A stretch of 64,000 nucleotides of DNA from Sorangium cellulosum (GTDB lineage Bacteria > Myxococcota_A > Polyangia > Polyangiales > Polyangiaceae), in the NCBI RefSeq assembly GCF_004135735.1, contig NZ_CP012670.1, forward strand, positions 5,720,501-5,784,500, in the 5' to 3' direction. The stretch's first letter is position 1, and each line of letters starts with the position of its first letter. The position numbers and the translations under genes are program-made. This document shows, piece after piece, positions 18,321 through 28,013 of this stretch. The notes under the pieces were generated by a model. It ran no database searches, had not been told where the DNA came from, and was given only the letters and a program-made list of their open reading frames with translations.

Positions 18321-20027
18321 TCACCGCGGCCGCGGCGCGCGCGCCACGCGGCCGCCCACGACCACCATGTCGACCGGCGTGTCGACCAGCGAGCGATCGG
18401 GCGCGAGATCGCGGCCGAGGACCGTCAGATCGGCCACGTAACCGGGCGCGATCCGGCCCCGCTGCCCCTCGGCCCAGGCCGCGTGCGCGGGCGCCGCGGT
18501 GAAGGCCAGGAGCGCCTCGTCGAGGTCGAGCCGCTCCGCGGGCATCCACCCGCCCGGCGGCCGACCCGAGAGATCCTGCCGGGTCACGGCCGCGTACAGG
18601 CCGAGCAGCGGCGAGACCTCCTCCACGGGGAAATCCGAGCCGAACACGAGCCGCGCGCCCGACGCGCGCAGCGATCGCCACGCGTACGCGCCCTCCAGCC
18701 GATCGGCGCCGAGCCGCGCGGGCGCCCACGGCATGTCGCTCGTCGCGTGCGTCGGCTGCATCGAGGCGATCACGCCGAGCGCCGCGAAGCGCGGCAGATC
18801 CTCGGGCGCGACGATCTGCGCGTGCTCCACCCGGAACCGCAGCGCCGCCGCCCGCCCCGGGCCGAGCGCCTCGAACGCGTCGAGCACCGCGCGGTTCGCC
18901 CGATCGCCGATCGCGTGCACCGCGAGCTGGAACCCCGCGTCCGCGACGAGCCGCGCCGCGCGCGCGAGCGCCTCGCGATCCATCAGCATGAGCCCGCTCG
19001 TCGACGGCTCGTCCTCGTAGGGCGCGAGGAGCGCCGCGCCGCGCGAGCCGAGCGCGCCGTCGGCGAAGAGCTTGACCCCGCGCAGCACGAACATCGCCGT
19101 GCCCGTCGGGTCCACGTCGGGCGCGCGCCCCCTCAGCCCCTCGAGGCTCCCCTCGCCCGCGAGGTACGCGTGGACGCGGATCGGCAGCCGCCCGGCGGCG
19201 GCGAGCGCGCGGTAGACCGCCACGGTCGCGTCGTCGACGCCCATCTCGTGCACGGCCGTGAGCCCGGACGACAGCGCCCGCTCGGCCGCGCGCAGGATGC
19301 GCCGCTCGCGCACGGCGGGCGGGTCGGCCGGGATCTTCGCCTCGACGAGGCCCATCGCGCTGTCGATGAAGACGCCCGTCGGCTCGCCCGCCGCGTCGCG
19401 CAGGACGCGCCCGCCCGGCGGGTCCTGCGTGCCCTTGCCGACCCCGGCCGCGCGCATCGCCGCCGCGTTCGCCCAGAGCGCGTGCCCGTCGACGCGCCGC
19501 AACGCGACCGGGTGCTCGGGCGCCGCCGCGTCGAGCGGGGCGCGCGTGGGGAACGCGGCCCCCGGCCAGAGGTTCTGGTCCCAGCCGCGCCCGGTGATCC
19601 ACTCGCCCTTCGGGCGAGCCTTCGCCGCCTCGGCCACGATCGCCGCCGCCTCCCCGGCGCTCCTCGCGCCGCGCACGCTCAGCGTCTCGAGCGCGACCCC
19701 GAGCCCGTAGAGATGGACATGCCCGTCGACGAGCCCGGGCACGACCGCGCGCCCCGGCAGATCCACGACGCGCGTCCCTGGCCCGATGAAGGCGTGCGCG
19801 TCGGCCGCGCTGCCCACGAAGGCGATCCGCTCGCCGCGCACGGCGACCGCCTCGGCGCGCGGATTGCCGGGATCCATCGTCCGGACGACGCCGGCCGTGA
19901 TCACGAGATCCGCCGGCGCCCGGGGCGGCGTCGTCGCGGCGGGCGGGCCCGGGGAGGCACAGCCGGGGGCGAGGCTGCCGAAGAGGCTCAGGAGCGTCGC
20001 TCGGAGCACGTTCGACATGAGCGCCAC
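18321..20027 (-). CDS. YtcJ-type amidohydrolase lipoprotein
   Basis: Metal-dependent hydrolase of 568 aa with a lipobox (LAPGC, Cys23). The TIM-barrel amidohydrolase features are present: VVPGLVDGHVHLYG (His-x-His metal pair, about 97-107), VKLFADGALGSRG (metal-bridging Lys), FQLAVHAIGDRANR, EHAQIV, and VFGSDFPVEEVSP (metal Asp). The C-terminal beta domain ends in VADLTVLGRDL. This matches the YtcJ/AepA-like amidohydrolase group, whose substrates are mostly unknown. A lipid anchor on such an enzyme suggests it works in the periplasm or on the outer membrane. Confidence 0.85.
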   Translation of the reverse strand: MALMSNVLRATLLSLFGSLAPGCASPGPPAATTPPRAPADLVITAGVVRTMDPGNPRAEAVAVRGERIAFVGSAADAHAFIGPGTRVVDLPGRAVVPGLVDGHVHLYGLGVALETLSVRGARSAGEAAAIVAEAAKARPKGEWITGRGWDQNLWPGAAFPTRAPLDAAAPEHPVALRRVDGHALWANAAAMRAAGVGKGTQDPPGGRVLRDAAGEPTGVFIDSAMGLVEAKIPADPPAVRERRILRAAERALSSGLTAVHEMGVDDATVAVYRALAAAGRLPIRVHAYLAGEGSLEGLRGRAPDVDPTGTAMFVLRGVKLFADGALGSRGAALLAPYEDEPSTSGLMLMDREALARAARLVADAGFQLAVHAIGDRANRAVLDAFEALGPGRAAALRFRVEHAQIVAPEDLPRFAALGVIASMQPTHATSDMPWAPARLGADRLEGAYAWRSLRASGARLVFGSDFPVEEVSPLLGLYAAVTRQDLSGRPPGGWMPAERLDLDEALLAFTAAPAHAAWAEGQRGRIAPGYVADLTVLGRDLAPDRSLVDTPVDMVVVGGRVARAPRPR

Positions 20028-20060
20028 CCTAGCACCCGCGCAGCGCGCGCCAGGTGCCTC

Positions 20061-20121
20061 GGCGGCGTATCAGGCGCGGCGGCGTATCAGGCGCGGCGGC
20101 GTATCAGGCGCGGCGGCGTAT
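20061..20121. repeat. 17-bp tandem repeat
   Basis: About three and a half copies of GTATCAGGCGCGGCGGC with a strict 17-bp period, between the start of the amidohydrolase gene and the end of the vWA lipoprotein gene. Non-coding. Confidence 0.85.
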
Positions 20122-20173
20122 CGCGCAGACCCGGCGGGGTGCCCCGCGGCGCCCGCCGGTCCGCCTGTCGTCA

Positions 20174-21169
20174 TCATCTCGGGGGCGGCACGAACTCTTC
20201 ACACGCCGCCTCGATCGTCGAGAGGGCGTTCGTGAGGCCGTCCTCGAGGCGCCCGGCGCACAGATCCCAGAAGAAGCCGCGGCCGTCTTCAGCGAACGTG
20301 CTCACGAGCCGCTGCATGTTCTGGGCCTCGTCCGCGCTCCCATAGACCCCGTCGCACTCGGTCTGTCCGCCGATGCCGAGGAACACGACGTTCTTGGCTT
20401 CGCCCTTCGTGGCGACGAGCCGATCGTGAATCTCTTGCGGCGACTGGCGGGGGACGGGCTGCTCGTCCTCGTCGGTGATCGCCACCACCACGAGCAGCGC
20501 ATCGTCGCGGAGGAACCCCGCGTTCGCCTCCTCCGAGAAGGGTGCCTCCAGCGCGGCGGCGACGGCGGACGCGGGCTGCTCGTCGTCGCTGTTGCCGCTG
20601 CACTCCATGTCGTCCGAGTAGAGATCGGCGACGCACTGGAACTCGCTCGTGAGGGCGGTGCTCGAGCTATCCATCCACACCTCTCCGCTCTGGAACGAGC
20701 ACTCGCCCGCGTTGCCGCGCGTGTGGAAGTTCGCGGGGCTGGGGCAGGCGTCCAGCACGGCCGCGCGGAAGTCCTTGATGCTCTCGATATTGAGCAGCGC
20801 CTGCGCGAAGGCCGGAAACACGACGTCGCGCATCGACTCCTTTTCCTCGTTCATGCTCGAGGAGTTGTCGAGCGCGAACACGACATCGACGTGCTCGCAC
20901 CCCGCGCTGCCCGCGCCCTGGCCGCCTGTCCCACCGAGCGCCCCGCTGGACCCGGGGTCGAGGAGGCCACCTCCCTCCCCTGACCCTCCGCTGCTCGAGC
21001 CCGTCCCCGAGCTCGAGCCCGTCCCCGAGCTCGAACCCGTCCCCGAGCTCGAGCCCGTCCCCGAGGCGCCCGACGAGCCGCTGCCCTGGTTTTCGCCCGA
21101 GCTCCCGCCGCACCCCACGACACCCATCATCCCTGCGCAGAGCGCCGCGCACCATGCCCTGAGCTCCAT
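20174..21169 (-). CDS. vWA-domain lipoprotein
   Basis: Lipoprotein of 331 aa (lipobox VVGC, Cys20). Residues about 30-60 are repeated Gly-Thr-Gly-Ser-Ser-Ser units. A von Willebrand A domain follows, with metal motif DNSSSM (about 101-106) and later VVVAITDEDEQP. Several Cys (CPSPANFHTRGNAGEC, ECSG, CEEF) probably form disulfides. The pattern is that of myxobacterial surface vWA proteins. Its upstream region holds a long inverted repeat at 21229-21276. Confidence 0.8.
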   Translation of the reverse strand: MELRAWCAALCAGMMGVVGCGGSSGENQGSGSSGASGTGSSSGTGSSSGTGSSSGTGSSSGGSGEGGGLLDPGSSGALGGTGGQGAGSAGCEHVDVVFALDNSSSMNEEKESMRDVVFPAFAQALLNIESIKDFRAAVLDACPSPANFHTRGNAGECSFQSGEVWMDSSSTALTSEFQCVADLYSDDMECSGNSDDEQPASAVAAALEAPFSEEANAGFLRDDALLVVVAITDEDEQPVPRQSPQEIHDRLVATKGEAKNVVFLGIGGQTECDGVYGSADEAQNMQRLVSTFAEDGRGFFWDLCAGRLEDGLTNALSTIEAACEEFVPPPR

Positions 21170-21228
21170 GCCGCACTCCTTGTCTTTCGAAGCAAACTTA
21201 TTCGAGGCAACGTGCCCCGGTCATCGTA

Positions 21229-21276
21229 GCACGGTTCCATGGGACGCGGATCGACGGAGTGCGGATGGAACCGTGC
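21229..21276 (-). terminator. 12-bp perfect inverted repeat
   Basis: GCACGGTTCCAT (21229-21240) and ATGGAACCGTGC (21265-21276) are perfect complements with a 24-base loop. It lies 3' of the lipoprotein gene at 21408 and 5' of the vWA gene, both on the minus strand. It may be a terminator without a U tract, or a regulator site. Confidence 0.5.
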
Positions 21277-21407
21277 GCGGCGCGCTGGCTTCAGGGGATC
21301 GGCCAGGGGCAGCGCCTGCGATCGTCGCGTTCCCTACCTGGCATTGGCTCGAACGAAGAGGGGCCCTCTTCCGGCCCTCTTCACCCGCTGTGCCGCGCCG
21401 ACGCGTC

Positions 21408-23051
21408 CTACTGGCGAGCGACGCGCTTGAGCGGGTACGGCGCAGCCTCCCTCTCGGTCATCGTGAAGTACCCGGAGCCGTCCGCCTCGTACTCGATGGA
21501 CTCGCCCTGCCCCTCGACCGTGTCCGTGAGCGCGACGGGCGACGCCGCGAAGGCCGCCTCGAAGCCTGCTCCGACCGGCGCACGGTACTCGTAGACGGCC
21601 CGGTAGGTGCGCAGCAGGAACCGATCAGCGCACGGGTGAATCGTGCCGGCGGTGACAGAACGGAAGTTTCCGTCCGGACCCAGGGGCATCTGGAGGTCCG
21701 CCACGTGAATGAGCGTCGACATGGTGTCAGGCGCCGGGAGCGGGCTCGGGAACTTGTACACCTTGCTGAGCCCCGCGGTCCCGTCCTTCGTCACGACGTA
21801 AATATCCCCCGTCGTCGGATGCACCATGAGCGCCTCGGCGTTCTGCGGCGTGTCCGGATACTTGAACGGGAACCGCTCGCCAGCCACCGTGCCGCTCGTC
21901 TCCCCCGCGGCGAGATTCGGCTCCTTCATGCGGTAAACGGCGAAGGTCGTCGGGGCGGGCGGCGGGTGTCCGCTGACGCGGCCGATGTCTCCCATGAAGA
22001 TGCAGCTCCCCGCGGGGCACGGACCGGTCGCGACGTCCTCCCAGTCCCAGGGGAACACGCCGGCAACGTAGCTTCCGACGACCGCCGCGCTGGTCCTGTC
22101 GATGGCGACGAAATTCGCGTTGTTCTCGCTGTGGGCATACAGGATGCCCGGGTTGACGCGGCTCGCGGCGAGCCCTGAGATCTCCACGATATCGGTCGAG
22201 GTCAGACTCCCTACCGTGGTGTAGGTGCTTGCGTACGTGTCGCCCACGGTGCAGCTCGGCGCGCCGGCGGGCCGCAGCGTGACGACCTGCGCGGTGTTCG
22301 TGTTGGGGAAGGGAGAGGAGCCGCTCCACGCCGGCTGCAACCCCGCGGCGCCGAGCTGCGCGTACGCGGCGTCGAACAGGAGCCCCTTCGACGACGAGAC
22401 CAGGCACGTGTCGAACGGCTCGGTGAAGCCCGAGGGCGGCGCGATCGGGCTCGCCGGGCAGGCCGAGCCGGTCCAGACCTGCGTGCCGAACCAGACCGCG
22501 ACGCCGCCCGGCGCCGCGGTGGTGACCGCGGGCGCGGCCAGGGTCGCGGAGTTCCCGTTCTTCTGGCCGCTCACCGCGTCGATCGGGTTCGCGGGGTCGG
22601 CGCCGCTGAACGCCACGATGCTCCCCGCCAGGTAGGCCGGCACGTCGAAGCCGAAGGAGTAGCTCGCGGGCTCCGCGCTGGACGCCACCTTCCAGAGGAC
22701 CCACGACTTGACGGCGAACGCGCTCTGATCCGAGCGGAGCAGCGTCCACCCCGCCGGCGGGGTGATCACCGCGGCCACCTGGTCCCGATTGGCGATGCGC
22801 GCGAGCAGGACATCGCCTTGCACGACGCCCGCCGGCCTCGCGACGGTCAACGAGGTCAGGTTCTTTCCGGTCGCCGTCGAGCTGGCGCGGAAGGCGATCG
22901 TCGACAGGGGTTGAGCGACCTCGCCGGCCTCGTCGGCGCCGTCGCCTTCGAGATCCGTGCCCTGGTGATCGAGGGAGACGCAGCCAGCCCATCCGAGCAG
23001 CGCGACCGAGCCGACGAGGCAGGCCCTGGCGCCGAAGATCATCGAGTTCAA
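21408..23051 (-). CDS. secreted lipoprotein, beta-propeller-like
   Basis: Lipoprotein of 547 aa (lipobox GWAGC, Cys24). The first half (about 50-260) is a beta-rich domain of the kind found in secreted proteins (TLLRSDQSAFAVKSWVLWKVA, YLAGSIVAFSGADP). The second half has repeated beta segments, VEISGLAASRVNPGILYAHSE, DWEDVATGP, NAEALMVHPTTGDIYVVTK, that suggest a propeller such as those of esterase-like or NHL proteins. A long 5' region precedes it. Function unknown. Confidence 0.65.
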   Translation of the reverse strand: MNSMIFGARACLVGSVALLGWAGCVSLDHQGTDLEGDGADEAGEVAQPLSTIAFRASSTATGKNLTSLTVARPAGVVQGDVLLARIANRDQVAAVITPPAGWTLLRSDQSAFAVKSWVLWKVASSAEPASYSFGFDVPAYLAGSIVAFSGADPANPIDAVSGQKNGNSATLAAPAVTTAAPGGVAVWFGTQVWTGSACPASPIAPPSGFTEPFDTCLVSSSKGLLFDAAYAQLGAAGLQPAWSGSSPFPNTNTAQVVTLRPAGAPSCTVGDTYASTYTTVGSLTSTDIVEISGLAASRVNPGILYAHSENNANFVAIDRTSAAVVGSYVAGVFPWDWEDVATGPCPAGSCIFMGDIGRVSGHPPPAPTTFAVYRMKEPNLAAGETSGTVAGERFPFKYPDTPQNAEALMVHPTTGDIYVVTKDGTAGLSKVYKFPSPLPAPDTMSTLIHVADLQMPLGPDGNFRSVTAGTIHPCADRFLLRTYRAVYEYRAPVGAGFEAAFAASPVALTDTVEGQGESIEYEADGSGYFTMTEREAAPYPLKRVARQ

Positions 23052-23394
23052 CGATATTTTCCTTTCAGGTAAGCAACGTATTCAGGAGGGCAAACCAAAC
23101 CATAAAATCCACATGCTGCAACCCCGGCGGCGACGATCGCAGATCCTCCGAGGGGAGCGAGCCCAGGAGAGCATCACCCAGTCTGGATTCGTGTGATCAC
23201 ACTGGCGCTCGCATCCGCGCGGCCCGGCGAGCCCGGAGCGGTGAGCCCCGGAAGGGCGCGTCTCTCGGGGCCACCCCGCGAAGCGCCCTGCCACGAATGA
23301 CAGCGAGGCGCGGCTCACACCCTCACCCACGGAGGGCGCTGCGCGCCGGGTGCTCACCACACAGGAGCACCGGCGCTCTCGGGGATGGAGGCGG
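23052..23394. other. intergenic region
   Basis: Upstream region of the lipoprotein at 21408 and 3' flank of the DUF2243 gene. The part next to the lipoprotein gene (23060-23115) is AT-richer and probably carries its promoter and ribosome site (GAAAGGAAAATATC before its ATG). No gene seen. Confidence 0.5.
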
Positions 23395-23901
23395 CTACGC
23401 CGCGGCGGCGCGGGGCGCTCCGCGCATCAGGCGCGAGCCGCCGAGCACGAGCAGCGCCCCGAACGCGAGGAACGCGAGGTCCCACGCAAGCTGACCCGGG
23501 CCCGGACGGACGTGGTGAAGCTGGAGGAGATGGTGGTCGATCACCCCCTCGACGAGGTTGAACACCCCCCAGCCCACGGCGGCGGCGCCCGGCAGGAGGC
23601 GTCCGGGCAGGGGGTCCACGCCGGCGCGCAGCGCACGCCAGAGCTTGCCGACCCCTGCCACGGTGAGGCCGAACGCGACGACGTTGAACAGGCCGTCCGC
23701 GAAGATGTTCCTTCTCACGTCCTCGGCCGTCGCGCCCGGGTGGCAGCTGAAGCAGATCATATGATGCCACTGGAGTAGCTGATGAAAAAGGATGCCGTCG
23801 ATCAGTCCGCCAACGCCCATGCCGAAGAGCACGCCCGCCGCCTTCACGGCGCGTGACTTCCTCGTGATGGTATCCAATTCGAGCGAGCCGGCTGTACTCA
23901 T
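23395..23901 (-). CDS. DUF2243 membrane protein
   Basis: Membrane protein of 168 aa. The start at 23901 is chosen because GGAGGGG precedes it and the open frame upstream is not membrane-like. Four hydrophobic segments and the family's conserved motifs are visible: GVGGLIDGILFHQLLQWHHM near the first segment, FADGLFNVVAFG, FNLVEGVIDHHLLQLHHVR in the third. The conserved His residues in the HH pairs suggest a metal or redox role, but the family has no known function. It is divergent from the repeat-rich membrane protein at 24097. Confidence 0.8.
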   Translation of the reverse strand: MSTAGSLELDTITRKSRAVKAAGVLFGMGVGGLIDGILFHQLLQWHHMICFSCHPGATAEDVRRNIFADGLFNVVAFGLTVAGVGKLWRALRAGVDPLPGRLLPGAAAVGWGVFNLVEGVIDHHLLQLHHVRPGPGQLAWDLAFLAFGALLVLGGSRLMRGAPRAAAA

Positions 23902-24096
23902 GATCCCCTCCGGCGCGCAGCGATGCGAGAGCCAAACCACCGGCCTCAGGCGGAGAGGACGGAGCGCGGCGCCCGGCGCCGCGGCGACTCCATCTCGGCT
24001 CCGCCGGCGGGCCAACCCCGAGCTGGCACGGAGTTGGCACAGGCTTGCGCAGACACCGCCCAGACACGTTTCGCTGAAATCGTTGAAAGGTGCCAG

Positions 24097-24993
24097 ATGG
24101 ACAATCGAGTGAACCCGGAACGCGCCGCAGCCACGCCAGAGCCGGAGCGCCAGGGTCCCAGGCCGGTCCCGTACAACTACCATGACGGTCGCGAGGATTA
24201 CCTTCATGTCGGCCGCCAGGGGGAGACGGGAGCGGGAGCCGATCTGCCCGAGACGACGGCCTCGCCTTCCGAGGTGACGGCCTCACCTCCCGGGGCGAGG
24301 TCCTCTCTCGCCGAGACGGCGACCATGCCGCCCGAGGCAGCGGGCCTGCCGCGCGAGGCGATCCTGCCGCCCGACGCGGCCATGCCGCCCGAGGCGGTCT
24401 TGCCACCGGAGGCAGCGACGCGGTCTTCCGGGGCGACCCCCTCGGCCACGGAGGCCACGACCCCGCCGCCGGAAGCGACGGCCCTGCCGCCCGAGGCGAC
24501 GCCCCTGCCGCCCGAGGCCACGGCTGGCGCAGCGGCGCGGCGTCCTCAGGAGGAGCCCGGGATGGGCGAGATCGTCACGCGCGGGCTGCGGACCGGTGCC
24601 GCGCTGACGGCTGCGACCCTGTGCACGATGATGGCAGCGTCGACCCTCGAGCGCGGGTCCCCCTGGGCGGCCATGAACGCCATGGCGACGGCGGTCGGCC
24701 TCGGGAGGCGCCGCGTGAGCGACCGCTTCGATCCGGTCGCCACGCCCGTCGGGATCGCGGCGCTCACCGGGGGCATGCTCCTGTGGGGCATCGGCTACGA
24801 GAAGGCGCTCCGCGCGACAGGGCGGCGCAGCGGCGCCCTCACCGGCGCCATGTCCGCGGTCGCTGGCTTCCTGGTCGACGATCTGATCTTGCCCGACCGG
24901 CTCATGAAGAGCTTCCGCCGCACGATGGGCGTGCTCGGCACGGTCAGCAAGTACGTCGCCCTGGGCGCCGCGAGCGCCGCGTCCCGGCGCTGA
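24097..24993 (+). CDS. membrane protein with Pro-Glu-Ala repeat region
   Basis: Protein of 298 aa. The start at 24097 has AAGG nearby and lacks the Arg-rich upstream extension. After a short polar part (PVPYNYHDGREDYLHVGRQG), residues about 50-160 are repeats of PPEA with small changes. The C-terminal 130 residues carry about four hydrophobic segments (TGAALTAATLCTMMAAS, VGIAALTGGMLLWGIGY, GAMSAVAGFLVDD, MGVLGTVSKYVALGAAS). Not recognised. The membrane part may be related to small integral proteins of unknown function; the repeat would sit in the cytoplasm or periplasm. Confidence 0.55.
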   Translation: MDNRVNPERAAATPEPERQGPRPVPYNYHDGREDYLHVGRQGETGAGADLPETTASPSEVTASPPGARSSLAETATMPPEAAGLPREAILPPDAAMPPEAVLPPEAATRSSGATPSATEATTPPPEATALPPEATPLPPEATAGAAARRPQEEPGMGEIVTRGLRTGAALTAATLCTMMAASTLERGSPWAAMNAMATAVGLGRRRVSDRFDPVATPVGIAALTGGMLLWGIGYEKALRATGRRSGALTGAMSAVAGFLVDDLILPDRLMKSFRRTMGVLGTVSKYVALGAASAASRR

Positions 24994-25007
24994 AGCGGAA
25001 GCCCGGG

Positions 25008-25080
25008 GCGGCCGCGCTCGGCCCGGTCACCCGGGCGGCCGCGCTCGGCCCGGTCACCCGGGCGGCCGCGCTCGGCTCGG
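25008..25080. repeat. 27-bp tandem repeat, nearly three copies
   Basis: Unit starts GCGGCCGCGCTCGG with a strict 27-bp period (25008, 25035, 25062). Each copy has a palindromic GCGGCCGC. It lies just 3' of the membrane protein gene at 24097, between convergent genes. Confidence 0.85.
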
Positions 25081-25416
25081 CCCAGGCGCCCTCGGCTCCT
25101 CGTGCTGCGGCAGCGCGCCCACCGGCTTGGCCTCGTCCTGCGCGCTCTCGCCCTCGCCCGCCTTCGGCTCCTCCTCCGGCGGCGTCGCCGCCCCGGCGGC
25201 CGCGACGCTCGGCTCCCGCGGCTCCAGGGAGCCGGCGGGACCGCCGCGCCCGGACTCCTCGTAGGGCCCGCCGCCGAGCGCGCCCGGCGCCCGGAGCTCG
25301 GCGTCCCTGGGGTGCGGGCCGTCGAGCCGGAAGATCCCCTTCGACTGATCGACCTCGTCCACCCGACCCTTCCCTTGCGTCATCGGATCCGGTCGCTTCT
25401 CGTCATCGCGCCCCAT
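25054..25416 (-). CDS. small acidic hypothetical protein
   Basis: Possible protein of 120 aa, hydrophilic and rich in Pro, Glu, Gly and Ala, with no predicted fold. Its start (MGRDDEKRPDPMTQGKGRVD) looks like that of small stress-type proteins, and a frame on this strand is plausible from codon use. It overlaps the tandem repeat at its 3' end. Not recognised; could be spurious. Confidence 0.35.
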   Translation of the reverse strand: MGRDDEKRPDPMTQGKGRVDEVDQSKGIFRLDGPHPRDAELRAPGALGGGPYEESGRGGPAGSLEPREPSVAAAGAATPPEEEPKAGEGESAQDEAKPVGALPQHEEPRAPGPSRARPPG

Positions 25417-25569
25417 GCTCCCCTCCCTCGCCGTGGTGGTGCGCCGTGCGCTCCCCGCGCACAGGCGTCAGGCGTGCCTCGAACGACCGCGTGGTGCATG
25501 CGAGGTGCCGGCGTCCGCCGGGCCCGACCGCCCTGCCGACCGGCCAGGCGCAGTCGTTCTCGAGCTCGC

Positions 25570-26931
25570 TCACGCAGGCGGCGCCGATCCCTGGCCCTCG
25601 GCCCGGCGCTCGGCGGGAGAGGCCTGCACCGCGACCGGCTGGGTGAGCAGCTCGGCCGGGGTCCCGGCGGCCATCTGCTGCGCGAGGATGAGCTCCCGCG
25701 CCTCGGTCCGCAGCCGCGGGAGCTTCACCGCGAACACCGCGGCCGCGGCGATGCAGCACGCGCCGCCCGACGCGACGGTCGCGGGCGCGCCGATCCGGTC
25801 CGCCAGCCAGCCCGCGAGGAGCGCGCCGAGCGGGGCCATCCCCATGAACATCATCGCGTAGACCGCCATGACGCGCCCGCGGAGCGCGTCCGGCACCATC
25901 GCTTGCACGAGCGTGTTCGAGCCCGCCATCTGCACCATCATCGAGAAGCCCACGGGCACGAGCAGCAGCGCCGACAGCCAGAAGGTGCGCGACAGCGCGA
26001 ACAGCGTGAGCGCGAGGCCGAACCCCGCGCACGCCGCGGCGACCCAGCGGCCGAGGCCCCGCAGCCGCCTGCGGACCGCGAGGGCCAGCGCGCCGAGCAG
26101 CGCGCCGACGCCCGACGCGCCCATCAAGAGGCCGAGGCTCCGCGGCCCGCCGCCGAGGATCTCCTCGGCGAAGACCGGCATCAGCACCGCGTACGGCATC
26201 GCGGTGACGCTCACGACCCCGAGCAGCAGGAGGATCGCGCGGATCGCCCGCGTGCGCGCCACGAACCGGAAGCCCTCGACGGCCTCGAGGATCGCGGACG
26301 CGCGCACCCCGACGGCCGGGCGCGGCGGGACGCGCATCGCGAGGAGGCTCCCGATGACGGCGACGAAGCTCACCCCGTTCGCGAGGAAGCACCACGCCTC
26401 GCCGATCTCGCCGACCAGGATGCCCGCCGCGGCGGGGCCGAGGATCCGCGCCCCGTTGAACATCGACGAGTTCAGGGCGATGGCGTTGGGGAGGTCCTCC
26501 CTGCCGACCATCTCGACCACGAACGCCTGCCGCGTCGGGATGTCGAAGGCGTTCACCACGCCGAGGAGCACGCTGAACCCGAGGATGTGCGCGACCTCGA
26601 TCCTCCCCGTCATCGTGAGCGCGGCGAGCCCGAACGCGAGCGCCATGGCGACCGACTGCGTGCAGACGAGGATGCGGTGGCGGCTCCGCCGATCGGCCAC
26701 GGCGCCCCCGATGGGCGCGAGCAGGAACACCGGGATCTGCGTGGCGAACCCGACGGCGCCGAGCAGCAGCGAGGAGCCCGTGAGCCGGTAGACGAGCCAG
26801 GACTGGGCGACCGTCTGCATCCAGGTGCCGACCAGCGAGACGAGCTGGCCCGCGAAGAAGAGCCGGTAATTCCGGTGGCGCAGCGCCCGCAGGAGCGACG
26901 GGCCGGTCGAGGACGGCGGCGTGGGACCCAT
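25570..26931 (-). CDS. MFS transporter, EntS-like
   Basis: Major facilitator superfamily protein of 453 aa with about twelve membrane segments. The start at 26931 (MGPTPPSSTGPSLLRALRHRNYRLFF) matches the family; the frame remains open upstream but there it is antisense to other genes. Motif A-like GGAVADRRSRHRI lies between segments 2 and 3, and an inner repeat GWLADRIG in the second half. The NYRLFFAGQLVSLVGTWMQ start is typical of the DHA3/EntS group that exports siderophores or drugs. Substrate unknown. It is followed downstream on the same strand by the small acidic protein. Confidence 0.85.
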   Translation of the reverse strand: MGPTPPSSTGPSLLRALRHRNYRLFFAGQLVSLVGTWMQTVAQSWLVYRLTGSSLLLGAVGFATQIPVFLLAPIGGAVADRRSRHRILVCTQSVAMALAFGLAALTMTGRIEVAHILGFSVLLGVVNAFDIPTRQAFVVEMVGREDLPNAIALNSSMFNGARILGPAAAGILVGEIGEAWCFLANGVSFVAVIGSLLAMRVPPRPAVGVRASAILEAVEGFRFVARTRAIRAILLLLGVVSVTAMPYAVLMPVFAEEILGGGPRSLGLLMGASGVGALLGALALAVRRRLRGLGRWVAAACAGFGLALTLFALSRTFWLSALLLVPVGFSMMVQMAGSNTLVQAMVPDALRGRVMAVYAMMFMGMAPLGALLAGWLADRIGAPATVASGGACCIAAAAVFAVKLPRLRTEARELILAQQMAAGTPAELLTQPVAVQASPAERRAEGQGSAPPA

Positions 26932-27011
26932 GCGGCGTTGACCTCCGGCGCTCCTCTTAGAGGCCGCGGCCGGCGCCGGCCACCCCGGAGGCGCCCGCGA
27001 CGGCGCGCGGT

Positions 27012-27800
27012 TCAGGGCGAGGACGTGAGGTTGGCGGGCCACGAGGCCGCCAGGTAGCCGCCGTCGACCGGGATGTCCTGCCCCGTGATGAACGAGGCCC
27101 TGTCGCCGAGGAGGAAGGCGACGAGCGCGGCCACCTCCTCGGGCGCGCCGACGCGGTTCATGGCCTGGAGCGACGCGGCGAAGGCGCGGGCCTCCGGATC
27201 GGCGAGGTGGAAGTTCGCCGTCGACATCTCGGTCTCGACGATGCCGGGGCTCACCGTGTTCACCCGGATCCCCCGCTGCGCGTACTCGACCGCGGCGCAG
27301 CGCGAGAACGCGACGAGGCCGGCCTTGGTCGCGCTGTACGCGGAGAGCCCGTGCGAGCCGCGCGAGGCGGCCACCGAGGCGCAGTTGACGATGGAGCCGC
27401 CGCCGCCCGCGAGCATGGCCTTGATCTGGTGTTTCATGCACCAGAACGCGCCGCGGAGGTTCGTGTCCATCATGAGGTCGTAGTCGGCGTTGGTCATCTC
27501 GGCGACGGGCGCGAACGACCCGACACCGGCGTTGTTGAAGGCGCCGTCGAGGCGCCCATAGGTGGAGACCGCGGCCCCCACGAGCGCCTCGATGTCGCCC
27601 TCGACCCGCATGTCGGCCGTGACCCAGGCGATCTCTCCGCCGCGATCCCGGATGGCCGCGACGAGCGCCCGCCCCGCGTCCTCGCGCCGCGCGCTCGCGA
27701 CGACCTTCGCGCCCTCGGCGGCGAGCACGGCCGCCGTCGCCCTGCCGATACCCGAGCTCGCGCCCGTGACGATGACCACCTTGTCCTTCAAAGCTCCCAT
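27012..27800 (-). CDS. short-chain dehydrogenase/reductase
   Basis: Classical SDR of 262 aa. NAD(P) site TGASSGIG, NNAG motif, catalytic Ser (VNCASVAAS), Tyr-x3-Lys (YSATK) and the PGIVETEMS loop are all seen. An Arg pair after the first strand (ASARRED) suggests NADP preference. Start chosen at 27800, where family members begin (MGALKDKVVIVTG) and a GGAG lies upstream. It lies 80 bases upstream of the MFS gene on the same strand and may be cotranscribed. Substrate unknown. Confidence 0.88.
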   Translation of the reverse strand: MGALKDKVVIVTGASSGIGRATAAVLAAEGAKVVASARREDAGRALVAAIRDRGGEIAWVTADMRVEGDIEALVGAAVSTYGRLDGAFNNAGVGSFAPVAEMTNADYDLMMDTNLRGAFWCMKHQIKAMLAGGGGSIVNCASVAASRGSHGLSAYSATKAGLVAFSRCAAVEYAQRGIRVNTVSPGIVETEMSTANFHLADPEARAFAASLQAMNRVGAPEEVAALVAFLLGDRASFITGQDIPVDGGYLAASWPANLTSSP

Positions 27801-28013
27801 ACCGCACCATCTCCTCGCGAAAGATAAGCAGCGCCTCGACACGAGCGGGTCCGGCGCCTGGAGCGCCAAGCTGCAATGATCGCCCCGCACCGGAAGCACG
27901 GTTGACCCGCTTGAAGGACTGCCAAGATGCCCAGACGAAATGATGAAGATGCCTGGCGAGGGGGAAAATGGGAAGGAGTTTCCGGCGGCCCGGCGCGCCC
28001 GGGCCGGCGCGCG

